Shown here: positions 54,704 through 63,811 of the stretch, piece after piece | Layout: each line of letters opens with the position of its first letter | How positions within the stretch are numbered: position 1 is the stretch's first letter | Origin: an uncultured bacterium | Lineage (GTDB): Bacteria > Cloacimonadota > Cloacimonadia > Cloacimonadales > Cloacimonadaceae | Assembly: GCA_938009275.1 (NCBI GenBank) | Contig: CALLHY010000043.1 | Coordinates: 52,623 to 116,622 of the forward strand | DNA length: 64,000 nucleotides | Direction: 5' to 3' | The notes under the pieces: model-generated | Told to the model about the DNA's origin: nothing | The model's database searches: none | What the model saw: the letters and a program-made list of their open reading frames with translations, nothing else | Made by a program: the position numbers and the translations under genes

Positions 54704-55936
54704 TTATACCTTATACTTCTGCTGGATCATAAACACTAAAACGGTCGAGATAACAGATAGCACGCCTGCTATAAGCAAAGGCAGTTCGTAGCTTCCTGTA
54801 ACATCACGCACATAGGCACCGGCTTGAATGGCAATGGCACCAAAGCCATAAGCAGTAAACACGATTCCGTAGTTCATACCCAAGTGCTCTACGCCAAATA
54901 GTTCGGAAGTTAATACAGGGTATAATGCCAGTGCGGAGCCAATGCCAAAGCCGAGAATAATGGCGGCTATATTCATGCTAAGCAGATCAGTTATATAGTA
55001 TGGGAATAGAAAGAATACAATCGCTTGTGCTGCGTAAACAATCATCATTACCTTAGGTATGCCAATCTTGTCACTGGTAAAACCAACGATTGGCCGGCTG
55101 ATACCATTGAACAGCGCAAACAAAGAGATTGGGATCGCTGCTTTACTACCACTTAATAACGCTACTTCCTGACCATAAGCAGGTAGTATGCCGATTATTA
55201 GCAATGAGCCGTAGATGATAAACAAAAACGAAGACCAAACCATCCAAAATAAGCTGCGTTTTACCATTTGTTTAGGCTTGATATTAGCTCTTATCATGCC
55301 AGTTTTGTCGGGTAAATGCATAGCGCCAAAGAGATGAATGTAAGACTGCTCTGTGGGAAACACTACTAAACGAGAAGCTAACATGGTTATGATAAAGGTT
55401 AAGGCAGCTATTAGTAAGAAAGTGCCGTCCAATCCTAATACTGGTATGGAGTAGTTTGCCTTAAATGGTGCAAAGAAAAATGAAGCCAAGCCAAAGCCCA
55501 TAACACCCAATGATACTGCTAAGCCAGGAAAATCTGGAAACCACCATCTAATTGCAGGAGCTACGCATGAATATGTTAAACCGCAGGCAATTCCTCCAAT
55601 AATGCCGTATGTAAATACTAACCAAATGCGGGAAGCAAAAACTAATACAAATGAACTGAGCAGATTCGACAATAAGAACAGGCAAGCTCCCGTAACGATG
55701 AGGCGTCTTGTGTTAAAACGTTCTTGCAGCCTTCCGGCTGGAATCATTACCAGGGCAAAGACCATCATAAATACAGAGAGGGGCACCATTGCAGAAGACT
55801 TTGACCAGCCGAGAATATCGCCCAATGGTTTCACAAATACACCCCACGAATATGATAGTCCCCCCATTAAAGCAAGCATGAAACCACCCAACACAACTGA
55901 CCAACGAGTTCCCCAAACAGGTCTATCGCTATACAT
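54704..55936 (-). CDS. MFS transporter, OFA (oxalate/formate antiporter)-like
   Basis: A 410-residue twelve-helix major facilitator. WGTRWSVVLGGFMLALMGGLSYSWGVFVKPL at the start and GFGLASFFFAPF in the middle are typical of OFA-family carriers, which exchange carboxylates such as oxalate, formate or lactate. The MFS loop motif is weak (AGRLQERFNTRRL). TAGGAGAAGT precedes the ATG. The actual substrate is not known. Confidence 0.85.
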   Translation of the reverse strand: MYSDRPVWGTRWSVVLGGFMLALMGGLSYSWGVFVKPLGDILGWSKSSAMVPLSVFMMVFALVMIPAGRLQERFNTRRLIVTGACLFLLSNLLSSFVLVFASRIWLVFTYGIIGGIACGLTYSCVAPAIRWWFPDFPGLAVSLGVMGFGLASFFFAPFKANYSIPVLGLDGTFLLIAALTFIITMLASRLVVFPTEQSYIHLFGAMHLPDKTGMIRANIKPKQMVKRSLFWMVWSSFLFIIYGSLLIIGILPAYGQEVALLSGSKAAIPISLFALFNGISRPIVGFTSDKIGIPKVMMIVYAAQAIVFFLFPYYITDLLSMNIAAIILGFGIGSALALYPVLTSELFGVEHLGMNYGIVFTAYGFGAIAIQAGAYVRDVTGSYELPLLIAGVLSVISTVLVFMIQQKYKV

Positions 55937-56111
55937 ACTTCTCCTACTGAGATATTAATTATTCAAGGTTTATCAATCACAATGGTTGTTAAATCTGTCT
56001 GATCGACAAGTGCAAGAAAAGCCATGACGCCAAAATCTGTCTATAAAAAAAGCTGAGTTGATAGGATTATCAGACCTTTTACGGCTGAAAATGATCAACA
56101 CTCATATTGCT

Positions 56112-56153
56112 CTGGCAGTGAACTGCAATCTTGATAGCCTCGATCACTGCCAG
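56112..56153. repeat. 9-bp inverted repeat
   Basis: CTGGCAGTG (56112-56120) and CACTGCCAG (56145-56153) form a perfect stem with a 24-base loop in the 240-base gap between the ArsB/NhaD carrier and MFS genes; no T run follows on either strand. Confidence 0.8.
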
Positions 56154-56178
56154 AACAGCACAATCTTCTATACTGCCT

Positions 56179-57456
56179 TTAGAAGTATCTAATCAGTATG
56201 TAAACATTGGAGATAACCAAAGAGAGGAACATATGTAGCATCCCCAATTTCGTGAATTCTTTGAAGGATATATGGAAGCCATTTCTATTGGCAATCCCTA
56301 CAGATACGATGTTTGCTGATGCACCTATCAGAGTACCATTGCCACCCAAGCATGCCCCCAATGAAAGCGACCACCAGAGTGGGTTTATAGATGTATCTGG
56401 GAAGTATGTCCCAATGGTTTTTAGCAAAGGAATCATAGTAGTAACAAAGGGGACATTATCTATGATCGCAGAGAATATGCCAGAGAACCACAACAGCACG
56501 ATAGAAGTAGTTTTCAAATCATGTTGGGATAGTTGTACAATCTGCTTTGCAATCAGATCAATCACCCCTGTTTGCTTCAATGATTCTACAATCATAAACA
56601 GGCCCATGAAGAAGAATATCGTTGCCCAATCTACATCGTGCATTAATACATGATCTACTTTTTTTCTATTATGTAGAATGAGAAGAAGTATGCCAGCAGT
56701 CATAGCCACAGAAGCAGGTTCTATATGAATAACATCGTGTAAGGTAAAAGCTACAAGCATTATGAATACTATAACCAGTGATCTATACAATAGCTTTTTA
56801 TCTTTTATCAGGTTATCTTCCTTAAATTCCATTAGTCTGGCGCGGCTTTCACTGCTAACATGTATTCCTCTTCGGTAAATGATATGTAGAACTCCCACGC
56901 TGACTATAAGATTGATTACAATGATAGGAGCTAGATTAAAGATGAAATCCATGAAGCTGAGCTCTGTTGCACTGCCAATAAGGATATTTGGAGGGTCGCC
57001 TATCATTGTGGCTGTCCCCCCTATGTTAGACGCGATTGCCATGTTTATAATGAACGGAATCGGACTGATCTTAAGTTGGTTGGCGATGAGAAGCACGATC
57101 GGTATAAGAATCATCACTGTAGTTACGTTGTCTAAAAAGGCCGATATAACTGCTGTTATCACAAACATATATATCATTATGCGCAACGGTTGTGCTTTGG
57201 CTAGTTTCGCCGTTTTAATGGCAATGAATTGGAATATGCCAGTTTCTTTCAGCACGCTCATAACTAACATCATGCCAATTAGCAAGAATATAACGTTCCA
57301 GTCTATGGCAGCAAAAGCGGCACTTTGTGGTAAGATACCAAAAAGCACAACTAAGAATCCACCCATCAGGGCAGCCAACATCTTGTTTATCCATTCTGTG
57401 ATTATCAAAAGATACGTAAATGCGAAAACCACAAGGGCTAATAGCATCATAGTCAT
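56179..57456 (-). CDS. ArsB/NhaD-family ion transporter
   Basis: A 425-residue membrane carrier with about eleven hydrophobic segments. DNVTTVMILIPIV in the first half and DNVPFVTTMIPLL in the second are the twin conserved motifs of the ArsB/NhaD superfamily, and MIGDPPNILIGSA is another hallmark; the NhaD branch exchanges Na+ for protons, ArsB exports arsenite. It starts five bases after an EIIA-CBS gene, a likely regulator. No arsenic gene is nearby, so a Na+/H+ antiporter is the better guess. Confidence 0.87.
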   Translation of the reverse strand: MTMMLLALVVFAFTYLLIITEWINKMLAALMGGFLVVLFGILPQSAAFAAIDWNVIFLLIGMMLVMSVLKETGIFQFIAIKTAKLAKAQPLRIMIYMFVITAVISAFLDNVTTVMILIPIVLLIANQLKISPIPFIINMAIASNIGGTATMIGDPPNILIGSATELSFMDFIFNLAPIIVINLIVSVGVLHIIYRRGIHVSSESRARLMEFKEDNLIKDKKLLYRSLVIVFIMLVAFTLHDVIHIEPASVAMTAGILLLILHNRKKVDHVLMHDVDWATIFFFMGLFMIVESLKQTGVIDLIAKQIVQLSQHDLKTTSIVLLWFSGIFSAIIDNVPFVTTMIPLLKTIGTYFPDTSINPLWWSLSLGACLGGNGTLIGASANIVSVGIANRNGFHISFKEFTKLGMLHMFLSLVISNVYILIRYF

Positions 57457-57461
57457 GGTAC

Positions 57462-58361
57462 TTATGCCCTCACTACTTTTGTAAAGATGTCTGTTGCTGA
57501 GATCACTCCTGCCAGAACGTTATTTTGAACTACAGAATAGTATCTCTTGTTACCTTGAATCATTTCGTGTGCAGCTTCAATGATCGAAGAATCAGGACTA
57601 AGAAATTCCTGATCGGTTCGCATGATATCTGCTACCAACATTCTATCTTCTTGCTCAAGCAAGTTTTCCAGGGGTTCATAGCTATCCAGGAAACTAAGAT
57701 GATCCAGCATCATCAGATAGTCTGGAACACCAACCTTTAGAAGGTTTAGAATATCCACCTCGCCAAGATACTTCCCTTCATCATCCACAACAGGCAAATA
57801 CGTGAGACCGTGATTACTGAGAACATCAGACAGTTCTTTCAACGTTTTATCTGGCCCTATGGTAATGGGAGTGCAATTCATGATATCGGATATGTGTAGG
57901 CTGGCTTTAATAGTTATTCCAAGTCTTTTAATAGCTGAGATAAGTTGGTGTGCATCTTTTTGTCGCTTTAGTTCTTGCATTGCTAACGTATCTTTAGAAA
58001 GCTGTATAAAGGCAGAAACCAAGTTCAGATACAAACGCGAGGCAGTTTTTTCCGTTATCATTAAAACAATCACAGTTACGTCAATACCATCATAATCGAG
58101 TGGGTCTTTCAACATACAAACTGACACAAGAGTGTCATCAATTCCCTCTATCCTTATGTGTGGTATGGCAATCCCAGTTGGATATGCCGTGCTTGATTCG
58201 GCATCACGCGCCAGTATAAGCTTAAGCAGTTCTGTGGTACTGATTCTAAAGTCAGCACTTCCATGTAGACGAGATACCATCTGATGGTAGATTTCTTCCT
58301 TATTTGCCGCATGATCAACAAACAAGACTGCTTTGGCATCTAAATAGTTAGCTAATAACAT
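57462..58361 (-). CDS. PTS EIIA-like domain fused to paired CBS domains
   Basis: A 299-residue cytoplasmic protein. Residues 1-150 are a fructose-type EIIA (PTS_EIIA_2) domain; His68 in GIAIPHIRIE matches the phosphohistidine of the family. Two CBS domains follow (from about residue 165), which commonly bind adenine nucleotides. I use ATG 58361, preceded by GAGGTTAAT; the longest frame starts at 58394. It lies directly before an ion carrier, so it may gate that carrier in response to phosphorylation or energy charge. No EI, HPr or other PTS gene is visible in the window. Confidence 0.85.
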   Translation of the reverse strand: MLLANYLDAKAVLFVDHAANKEEIYHQMVSRLHGSADFRISTTELLKLILARDAESSTAYPTGIAIPHIRIEGIDDTLVSVCMLKDPLDYDGIDVTVIVLMITEKTASRLYLNLVSAFIQLSKDTLAMQELKRQKDAHQLISAIKRLGITIKASLHISDIMNCTPITIGPDKTLKELSDVLSNHGLTYLPVVDDEGKYLGEVDILNLLKVGVPDYLMMLDHLSFLDSYEPLENLLEQEDRMLVADIMRTDQEFLSPDSSIIEAAHEMIQGNKRYYSVVQNNVLAGVISATDIFTKVVRA

Positions 58362-58522
58362 ATTAACCTCATTGTTACTTTGAGGTGATACCATAGCGTA
58401 TTTGATTCTATGCAGTCAAGCAAATAAACAGCTTTTTATCTCTCTAATAAATACCTGTAACAGGCAATAGAACAGCCTGACAATCTGGTATATGCCTTAG
58501 TTGGGTTGGTGATTTAGTCTCA

Positions 58523-59428
58523 CTACAAAATGCACTTCCCAATAATGTCTCTCATGCTATAGCGATGTTCAATGAGAAATGCGGACAAACCTTCGTGAAG
58601 TTTGGCAGCAGATAGTGGATCAATAAAGTTTGCCGTGCCCAGTGCCACCATTGATGCTCCAGCCCAGAAGAATTCCAATGCATCCTCCCAGGTGTATATA
58701 CCGCCCATGGCTGTAATGGGAATCTTTACTGCATTGGCTGCTTTATAGGTAAGCGCAAGAGCTATGGGCTTTATACCAATACCGCTATAGCCACCAATGC
58801 CCTTTTTAATGCGTGAGCGTCCTGTTTTCCAGTCTATCGCCATACCAAAAACGGTATTTATTAAAGCAATACTGTCTGCCCCACCTGCTTCGGCAGCTAA
58901 GGCTATGGAAGTGATATCCGTTACGTTGGGGGTTAGTTTAACTATCACCTCACGTCTGGTCATACTGCACAGCCTGGAACATAGCTGGTATATTACTTCT
59001 GGATCCACACCAAAAGCTATGCCTTCATTATCCACATTCGGACAGGAAACATTCAGTTCATAGCCGGCTATACCACTTTGAGTTTCTAATTTCGCCATAA
59101 TCTCTTCAAACTCAGCTATGCTACTCCCCGAAAAGCTAACTATTAGTGGCACTTCCAGCTTGTCTCGTAGTATGGGAAGGCTTTCTTGAACAAACAAATC
59201 CAATCCGGGGTTTTGTAGCCCAATGGAGTTTATCAGCCCTGCTTCACTTTCATACAGTCTTGGGGTAGGATTTCCCTTTTTGGGGTATCTGGTGATGGTT
59301 TTACATACAAATGCTCCCAAACATTTCTGGTCGATAAAGTGGAAGTTTTCTAAGTCGAACGTCCCCGAGGCTACGGTTATCGGCGAATCAAGAGTCAGCT
59401 TACCCAGCTTAGTAGTCATTATGCTCAT
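58523..59428 (-). CDS. pyrD: Dihydroorotate dehydrogenase B, catalytic subunit
   Basis: FMN enzyme that oxidises dihydroorotate to orotate, working with PyrK and NAD+. The class 1B active-site cysteine is in NVSCPNVD; SIGLQNPG, LINTVFGMAID and the C-terminal GGIYTWEDALEFFWAGAS are family blocks. Length 301 aa. I use ATG 59428, which overlaps the pyrK stop (ATGA); three codons earlier and later starts are also possible. Last gene of the pyr cluster. Confidence 0.94.
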   Translation of the reverse strand: MSIMTTKLGKLTLDSPITVASGTFDLENFHFIDQKCLGAFVCKTITRYPKKGNPTPRLYESEAGLINSIGLQNPGLDLFVQESLPILRDKLEVPLIVSFSGSSIAEFEEIMAKLETQSGIAGYELNVSCPNVDNEGIAFGVDPEVIYQLCSRLCSMTRREVIVKLTPNVTDITSIALAAEAGGADSIALINTVFGMAIDWKTGRSRIKKGIGGYSGIGIKPIALALTYKAANAVKIPITAMGGIYTWEDALEFFWAGASMVALGTANFIDPLSAAKLHEGLSAFLIEHRYSMRDIIGKCIL

Positions 59429-60213
59429 AATTCGCTCCACAATACATCATTGGCATTAAACACCGGGCCTTCCTTGCATACCCGCAAGTAATCCCAGTTA
59501 TCATGTGACCCAATCGGAACCGCGCAACCATGACACACACCAATTCCACACGCCATATAGGCTTCCATGGATGTATAATGCTCTACCCCATGCCGAAAGG
59601 CTATTTCTGAGGCTTGCTTTAGCATTGGTAGTGGCCCGCAGCTATATAGCACTTCAATCTTCTTGTTAATAATAACGTCTTCCAGCCCTTGAGTAACCAT
59701 TCCCTGCTTGCCAATGGAGCCATCTACTGTCCAAACTTCATCACAAGGGAATACATCGGCTTGAGTAGCCCCTCCATGCAGCCAGAAGATAAGGTTATGG
59801 TTAATAATCTCTTTCTGTAAGTAGCTTAAAGGCGGATAGCCAATCCCACCGCTAAGCAATAACACGCGTTTACCGCTTACCACCGGGAAGCTATTTCCAA
59901 GCGGGCCTATAAGCTCAAGCATATCTCCGGCTTTCAGTCTTGCCAATGCACTGGTGCCAGCTCCAACATTCTTTATAAAGAAGCCAATTCTTCCACCCGA
60001 ATTGTCGTATACTGAAATGGGCTTAAACAGCTTTGGTATTCTTTGAGAATCCCAGGCATCATGAAAACTGGCTTGCGCTCGAATCTCAAAGAACTGCCCA
60101 GGACTACATTGTTTACTTAGCTCATCATCCCAAATCCATAGCACAAAATAGCCCCCACAAAGCTCTTCACGCGAATAGATTGCAATGCTTCTTAGCTCTG
60201 GTGTATCTTTCAT
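59425..60213 (-). CDS. pyrK: Dihydroorotate dehydrogenase B, electron transfer subunit
   Basis: Flavoprotein with FAD and one 2Fe-2S cluster that passes electrons from PyrD to NAD+. The ferredoxin-reductase fold has RIPKLFKPISVYD, LLSGGIGYPPL and the cluster CGIGVCHGCAVPI with a fourth Cys in RVCKEGP. Length (262 aa) is typical. It starts nine bases after the pyrC stop. Confidence 0.94.
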   Translation of the reverse strand: MKDTPELRSIAIYSREELCGGYFVLWIWDDELSKQCSPGQFFEIRAQASFHDAWDSQRIPKLFKPISVYDNSGGRIGFFIKNVGAGTSALARLKAGDMLELIGPLGNSFPVVSGKRVLLLSGGIGYPPLSYLQKEIINHNLIFWLHGGATQADVFPCDEVWTVDGSIGKQGMVTQGLEDVIINKKIEVLYSCGPLPMLKQASEIAFRHGVEHYTSMEAYMACGIGVCHGCAVPIGSHDNWDYLRVCKEGPVFNANDVLWSEL

Positions 60214-60222
60214 TTGGCTTTC

Positions 60223-61503
60223 CTACTCAATCTCGCTGTCCTGGTATGTAAGGTTTCCATTACAGATTGTTACCATTACTCTGCCGGGTAAGCTGTGATT
60301 AAGCCACGGAGTATTCTTACTTTTGGACAAAAGGTTTTGTTCGCTAAATAGAGTCTCTTTTGCCAGATTGATAATGGTAATATCTGCCGGGGCACCTTCA
60401 CAAATCTCTCCCCCTGGCAAGCCAAGCACCTGGGCAGGAGCTGAAGTAAGCGCATTAACCAGGCAGGCAAGAGATATCTGATTGGTTATTACAAGATTCT
60501 TATACAACACAGGGAAAGCAGTTTCCAGCCCGATAATGCCAAAGGGAGCGTAGTCAAATTCCTTTTCTTTTTCAAAATCGGCATGTGGTGCATGATCGGT
60601 GGCTATGCAATCTATTAAACCTTCTTTCAGGGCTTTCACACAGGCAAGTCTGTCTGCTTCCGATCTTAGGGGTGGTTTCATTTTTGTATTCGTATTAAAT
60701 GTCGCACAAGCCTCTTCATTAAGCACCAAATGATGGGGAGTTACTTCGCAAGTAACCGGCAGCCCCTTTGCTTTGGCGTTGCGAACCAATTCGAGTGATT
60801 TAGCTGTGGATATATGCGCAATATGCAGCTTTGCACCTGCACTTTCGGCTAACATAATATCGCGGGCTATTATCACTTCTTCTGCCAATCCGGGTATTCC
60901 ACTTAAACCTATTTGAGTAGATATCTTCCCACCATGTATCTGTCCCTTGCCGGCAAGATTATAATCTTCCGCGTGAATGATAACCGGAATATCGAAGTTA
61001 GAAGCATAGCGCATGCAAGAAAGCATTAATCTGGCATTCTGAACGCACTTGCCATCGTCACTAACTGCTACTATTCCACCGGATTTCATAGTAGCCATTT
61101 CGGATATCTCTTCACCGGCGCTTTTCTTGGTGATTGCTCCTATTACATAAACTCTTGATGATCCAAGCTCTTTGGCACGAAGCTGGATATACTCAACCGA
61201 GGCTATGTTATCGGTAACCGGTTCGGTATTTGGCATTGCGCAGATAGCGGTGTATCCACCATGGGCTGCGGCTTTGGTGCCTGTAACAATGTCTTCTTTA
61301 TAGGTATGGCCGGGATCACGCAGGTGGGCGTGTAAATCTATAAAGCCGGGAAATACGCAGGCATCGCTGGCATCTATTATTTTGTCTGCTTTTTCGTTTA
61401 ATTTTGGAGCTATCTTGGCTATGCGCTTGCGGTCTATTAATATATCGGCTTTTATAAGCTTATTGTTCTGATATACTTTGGCGTTCTTTATCAGTATCTT
61501 CAT
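60223..61503 (-). CDS. pyrC: Dihydroorotase
   Basis: Zinc amidohydrolase of pyrimidine synthesis. Metal ligands are visible in DLHAHLRDPGH, VIIHAED, LHIAHIST and the late ATDHAPH; the Lys/Asp of the active site are in the same order. Length (426 aa) and type I features (longer, DLHAHLRD) fit the bacterial PyrC/PyrX form. It lies about 55 bases after pyrB. Confidence 0.95.
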   Translation of the reverse strand: MKILIKNAKVYQNNKLIKADILIDRKRIAKIAPKLNEKADKIIDASDACVFPGFIDLHAHLRDPGHTYKEDIVTGTKAAAHGGYTAICAMPNTEPVTDNIASVEYIQLRAKELGSSRVYVIGAITKKSAGEEISEMATMKSGGIVAVSDDGKCVQNARLMLSCMRYASNFDIPVIIHAEDYNLAGKGQIHGGKISTQIGLSGIPGLAEEVIIARDIMLAESAGAKLHIAHISTAKSLELVRNAKAKGLPVTCEVTPHHLVLNEEACATFNTNTKMKPPLRSEADRLACVKALKEGLIDCIATDHAPHADFEKEKEFDYAPFGIIGLETAFPVLYKNLVITNQISLACLVNALTSAPAQVLGLPGGEICEGAPADITIINLAKETLFSEQNLLSKSKNTPWLNHSLPGRVMVTICNGNLTYQDSEIE

Positions 61504-61558
61504 TGTTGTTCTCCTCTGTTTGCATTATTGCTTGTTTGCTTAGCTGACATTGACGTAT

Positions 61559-62497
61559 TCATGCTTTGCCTCCAAGAATCAAGAACATCAGTGCCATGCG
61601 TATAGCTACGCCATTTGCCACTTGTTCCACTATTATGCTTTGGCTGCCATCGGCAATCTCCGGTAAAATCTCAATACCGCGATTCATTGGGCCAGGATGC
61701 ATAATAAGAGCATGGCGTTTGGCATACTTCAGAGTATCTTTGGATAACACATAGTGCTTACTATATTCTTCGAGAGAGGGGAACAAACCCTCAGACATAC
61801 GTTCAAGCTGCATTCTTAGCCCCATAACCACGTCTGCATCCTGAAGAGCGCGGGCAAGGTCGTATTCTACTTTGCAACCATATACGCTTTCCATGTTGCC
61901 GGGCATAAGGGTCTTTGGCCCGCAAACGGTAACCTTGGCACCAAGCTTTTGCATGGCGATAAGATTGCTTCTCACCACCCGGCTATTAAGAATATCTCCT
62001 ACAATAGTAATCTTTAGCCCTTTGAGGTCACCAAGCTTTTCCCAAATGGAATATATATCCAGTAGAGCTTGAGTTGGGTGAGCATGACGGCCGTCACCAC
62101 CATTAATAACCGGCTTACCGGAGTATTTGTTCACCAATTGCGGGCTGCCTGGGCTGCTATGGCGTATGCAATACAGGTCTATACCCATAGCGTCGAGGGT
62201 ATAAACAGTATCTTGCAGGCTTTCGCCTTTTTGAAGGGCTGAGATACTGGCTTGGAAGCTAACCACATCGGCACTAAGGCGATTGGCTGCCAATTCAAAA
62301 CTCATTCGTGTGCGGGTGCTGTTTTCAATAAATAGAGTGCAAACAGTCTTTCCGCGCAGGGTGGGGATTTTTTTGTATTCCCTTAAGTTAATTTCTTTCA
62401 TGCCTTTGGCAGCTTCCAAAATGTACATGATTTCTTCTGGGGAATAGGTGTCGAGGTCGAACATGGAACGTCCGAGGAATTGAGGACTGGGGCTCAT
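61559..62497 (-). CDS. pyrB: Aspartate carbamoyltransferase, catalytic subunit
   Basis: Joins carbamoyl phosphate to aspartate, the first committed step of pyrimidine synthesis. IENSTRTRMSFELAA, the carbamoyl-phosphate loop NGGDGRHAHPTQALLD and the late PGPMNRG are diagnostic. Length is 312 aa. I use ATG 62497, preceded by GGAGAAAAT; a longer frame starts at 62518. No pyrI regulatory subunit follows, so feedback control may differ. Confidence 0.95.
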   Translation of the reverse strand: MSPSPQFLGRSMFDLDTYSPEEIMYILEAAKGMKEINLREYKKIPTLRGKTVCTLFIENSTRTRMSFELAANRLSADVVSFQASISALQKGESLQDTVYTLDAMGIDLYCIRHSSPGSPQLVNKYSGKPVINGGDGRHAHPTQALLDIYSIWEKLGDLKGLKITIVGDILNSRVVRSNLIAMQKLGAKVTVCGPKTLMPGNMESVYGCKVEYDLARALQDADVVMGLRMQLERMSEGLFPSLEEYSKHYVLSKDTLKYAKRHALIMHPGPMNRGIEILPEIADGSQSIIVEQVANGVAIRMALMFLILGGKA

Positions 62498-62544
62498 ATT
62501 TTCTCCTTTCCAGCTCACTGGCTGTGATTAAAGGTATTTGTGCA

Positions 62545-62571
62545 ATTCTATGCGAAAGCCATTTCGGTCAA
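62545..62571 (-). promoter_or_regulatory. Possible pyr operon promoter
   Basis: Minus-strand TTGACC (62571-62566) and TAGAAT (62550-62545) are 15 bases apart, shorter than the usual 17. The 14-base TCCTTGACCGAAAT around the -35 is identical to bases 13734-13747 on the plus strand, and a shorter form is at the GntR promoter. Weak evidence. Confidence 0.3.
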
Positions 62572-62640
62572 GGATTATTTTTGGGGCTACAGGCTTGATA
62601 GACAGCCAAACTGTGGTAAGGAGCGTGGTGGAACTACACA

Positions 62641-62823
62641 AGGCGTGAGAAAAGGATTATAGGCGTGGGTAGTGGATTATAGGCGTGAGAAAAGGATTAT
62701 AGGCGTGAGAAAAGGATTATAGGCGTCAGTAATAGATAAAATGCGTATGAAGTGGATAATAGGCGTGGGTAGTGGATTATAGGCGTGGGTAGTGGATTAT
62801 AGGCGTGGGTAGTGGATTATAGG
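62641..62823. repeat. 20-bp tandem repeat array
   Basis: Nine head-to-tail 20-base units of form AGGCGTGRGWARNGGATTAT fill 62641-62820. Units 2, 7, 8 and 9 are the AGGCGTGGGTAGTGGATTAT type, units 1, 3 and 4 the AGGCGTGAGAAAAGGATTAT type, and units 5-6 are divergent. The array leads straight into a hairpin. Confidence 0.95.
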
Positions 62824-62841
62824 CGTGGGTTTTAACCCACG
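62824..62841. repeat. Hairpin CGTGGGTT-TT-AACCCACG
   Basis: A perfect 8-bp stem with a two-base loop closes the left repeat array. Confidence 0.95.
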
Positions 62842-62891
62842 TATAATGAAACCCAATGCACTAAAATCAGAAACATCAGATTACAGACTTT

Positions 62892-62912
62892 GAAGGGGAT
62901 TTTAATCCCCTT
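62892..62912. repeat. Hairpin around GGGGATTTTAATCCCC
   Basis: AAGGGGATT and AATCCCCTT flank a two-base loop about 50 bases after the first hairpin and 60 before the transposase start. Confidence 0.9.
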
Positions 62913-62974
62913 CCAAACAAATACCTTTACAAAAATCAAACACCTTATTCTCATGAACGAAAGGAGATAAACCT

Positions 62975-63448
62975 ATGAGTAGTGCAACATTAACCTATCT
63001 ATTGTATCACATCGTATTCAGTGTTAAAAACAGAGACATTCGCCTTAACTCAGAGCTTCGCCTGCGCTTGTATCCCTATATGGGTGGGATAATTAAAAAG
63101 CTTGGCGGTATCCCAATTATAATAAATGGAACTCATAACCATGTGCACATTCTTTGTTTTTTGCCTCGTCATCTCTCGGTTTCCGAAAGCGTGAAAATAA
63201 TAAAGGCACGCAGTTCTCTGTGGCACAATAGAGTATATGATTTACACAATCACCCCTTCCATTGGCAAGATGGATATGGAGTATTCACGGTTAGCGGGGA
63301 TAATCTGGAAAAGGTGAAGCTATACATCGCCAATCAAGAAGCGCATCATAGCCACATTAGCTTCGATGATGAGTGGACTGCCTTGCATGAAAAATTGATG
63401 GAATATAGCAGTTACCGCGAAATGGAATACGAACTGGTGGATGATTGA
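62975..63448 (+). CDS. IS200/IS605-type Y1 transposase, REP-associated (RAYT-like)
   Basis: A 157-residue HUH-superfamily transposase that cuts and joins single-stranded DNA at hairpins. The HUH motif is His56-Val-His58 in HNHVHIL; the likely nucleophile is Tyr117 in YIANQEAHH with Gln121 four residues on, the same spacing as Tyr127/Gln131 of IS608 TnpA. WQDGYGVFTVS precedes it. AAAGGAGATAAACC gives a strong ribosome site. No tnpB accompanies it. The surrounding 20-base repeats and palindromes suit the REP-domesticated class. Confidence 0.9.
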   Translation: MSSATLTYLLYHIVFSVKNRDIRLNSELRLRLYPYMGGIIKKLGGIPIIINGTHNHVHILCFLPRHLSVSESVKIIKARSSLWHNRVYDLHNHPFHWQDGYGVFTVSGDNLEKVKLYIANQEAHHSHISFDDEWTALHEKLMEYSSYREMEYELVDD

Positions 63449-63491
63449 GGTAGGGCAAGGAAAAGGAATATTAGCGTGAGTAATGGTTTTA

Positions 63492-63703
63492 AGGCGTGAG
63501 AAAAGGATTATAGGCGTCACTAATAGATAAAATGCGTATGAAGTGGATAATAGGCGTGGGTAGTGGATTATAGGCGTGGGTAGTGGATTATAGGCGTGGG
63601 TAGTGGATTATAGGCGTGGGTTTTAACCCACGTATAATGAAACCCAATGCACTAAAATCAGAAACATCAGATTACAGACTTTGAAGGGGATTTCAATCCC
63701 CTT
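63492..63703. repeat. Direct repeat block, right copy
   Basis: Copy 2 of the 212-base block (see 62701-62912), including three successive AGGCGTGGGTAGTGGATTAT units and both hairpins. One more degenerate unit lies just before it at 63472-63491. The 106 bases after it (63704-63809) hold only the small hairpins listed below. Confidence 0.95.
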
Positions 63704-63743
63704 TACTATCCCACACCAGATAAACCAATTATGCTATTAAGAT

Positions 63744-63757
63744 GAGGATAAATCCTC
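63744..63757. repeat. Hairpin GAGGAT-AA-ATCCTC
   Basis: Perfect 6-bp stem with a two-base loop. Confidence 0.85.
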
Positions 63758-63770
63758 ACCAAAGTCCGTA

Positions 63771-63786
63771 ACCGGTTAAAACCGGT
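63771..63786. repeat. Hairpin ACCGGTT-AA-AACCGGT
   Basis: Perfect 7-bp stem with a two-base loop, set inside an outer CCAAAG/CTTTGG pairing. Confidence 0.85.
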
Positions 63787-63811
63787 ATGAGGTGCTTTGG
63801 TGTTCATTGAA

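Larger units (their letters stand above)
62701..62912. repeat. Direct repeat block, left copy
   Basis: Copy 1 of a 212-base block containing seven 20-base units and two hairpins; matched by 63492-63703 with only two visible substitutions (offset 791). Confidence 0.95.
62641..63703. mobile_element. Repeat-flanked Y1 transposase unit (RAYT/IS200-like)
   Basis: A single HUH transposase gene lies between two near-identical 212-base blocks (62701-62912 and 63492-63703) of 20-base repeats and hairpins. The boundaries are set by the repeats and are approximate. The arrangement resembles a REP-associated tyrosine transposase with its REP sequences; no classical IS ends or target-site duplication is visible. 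Confidence 0.65.
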
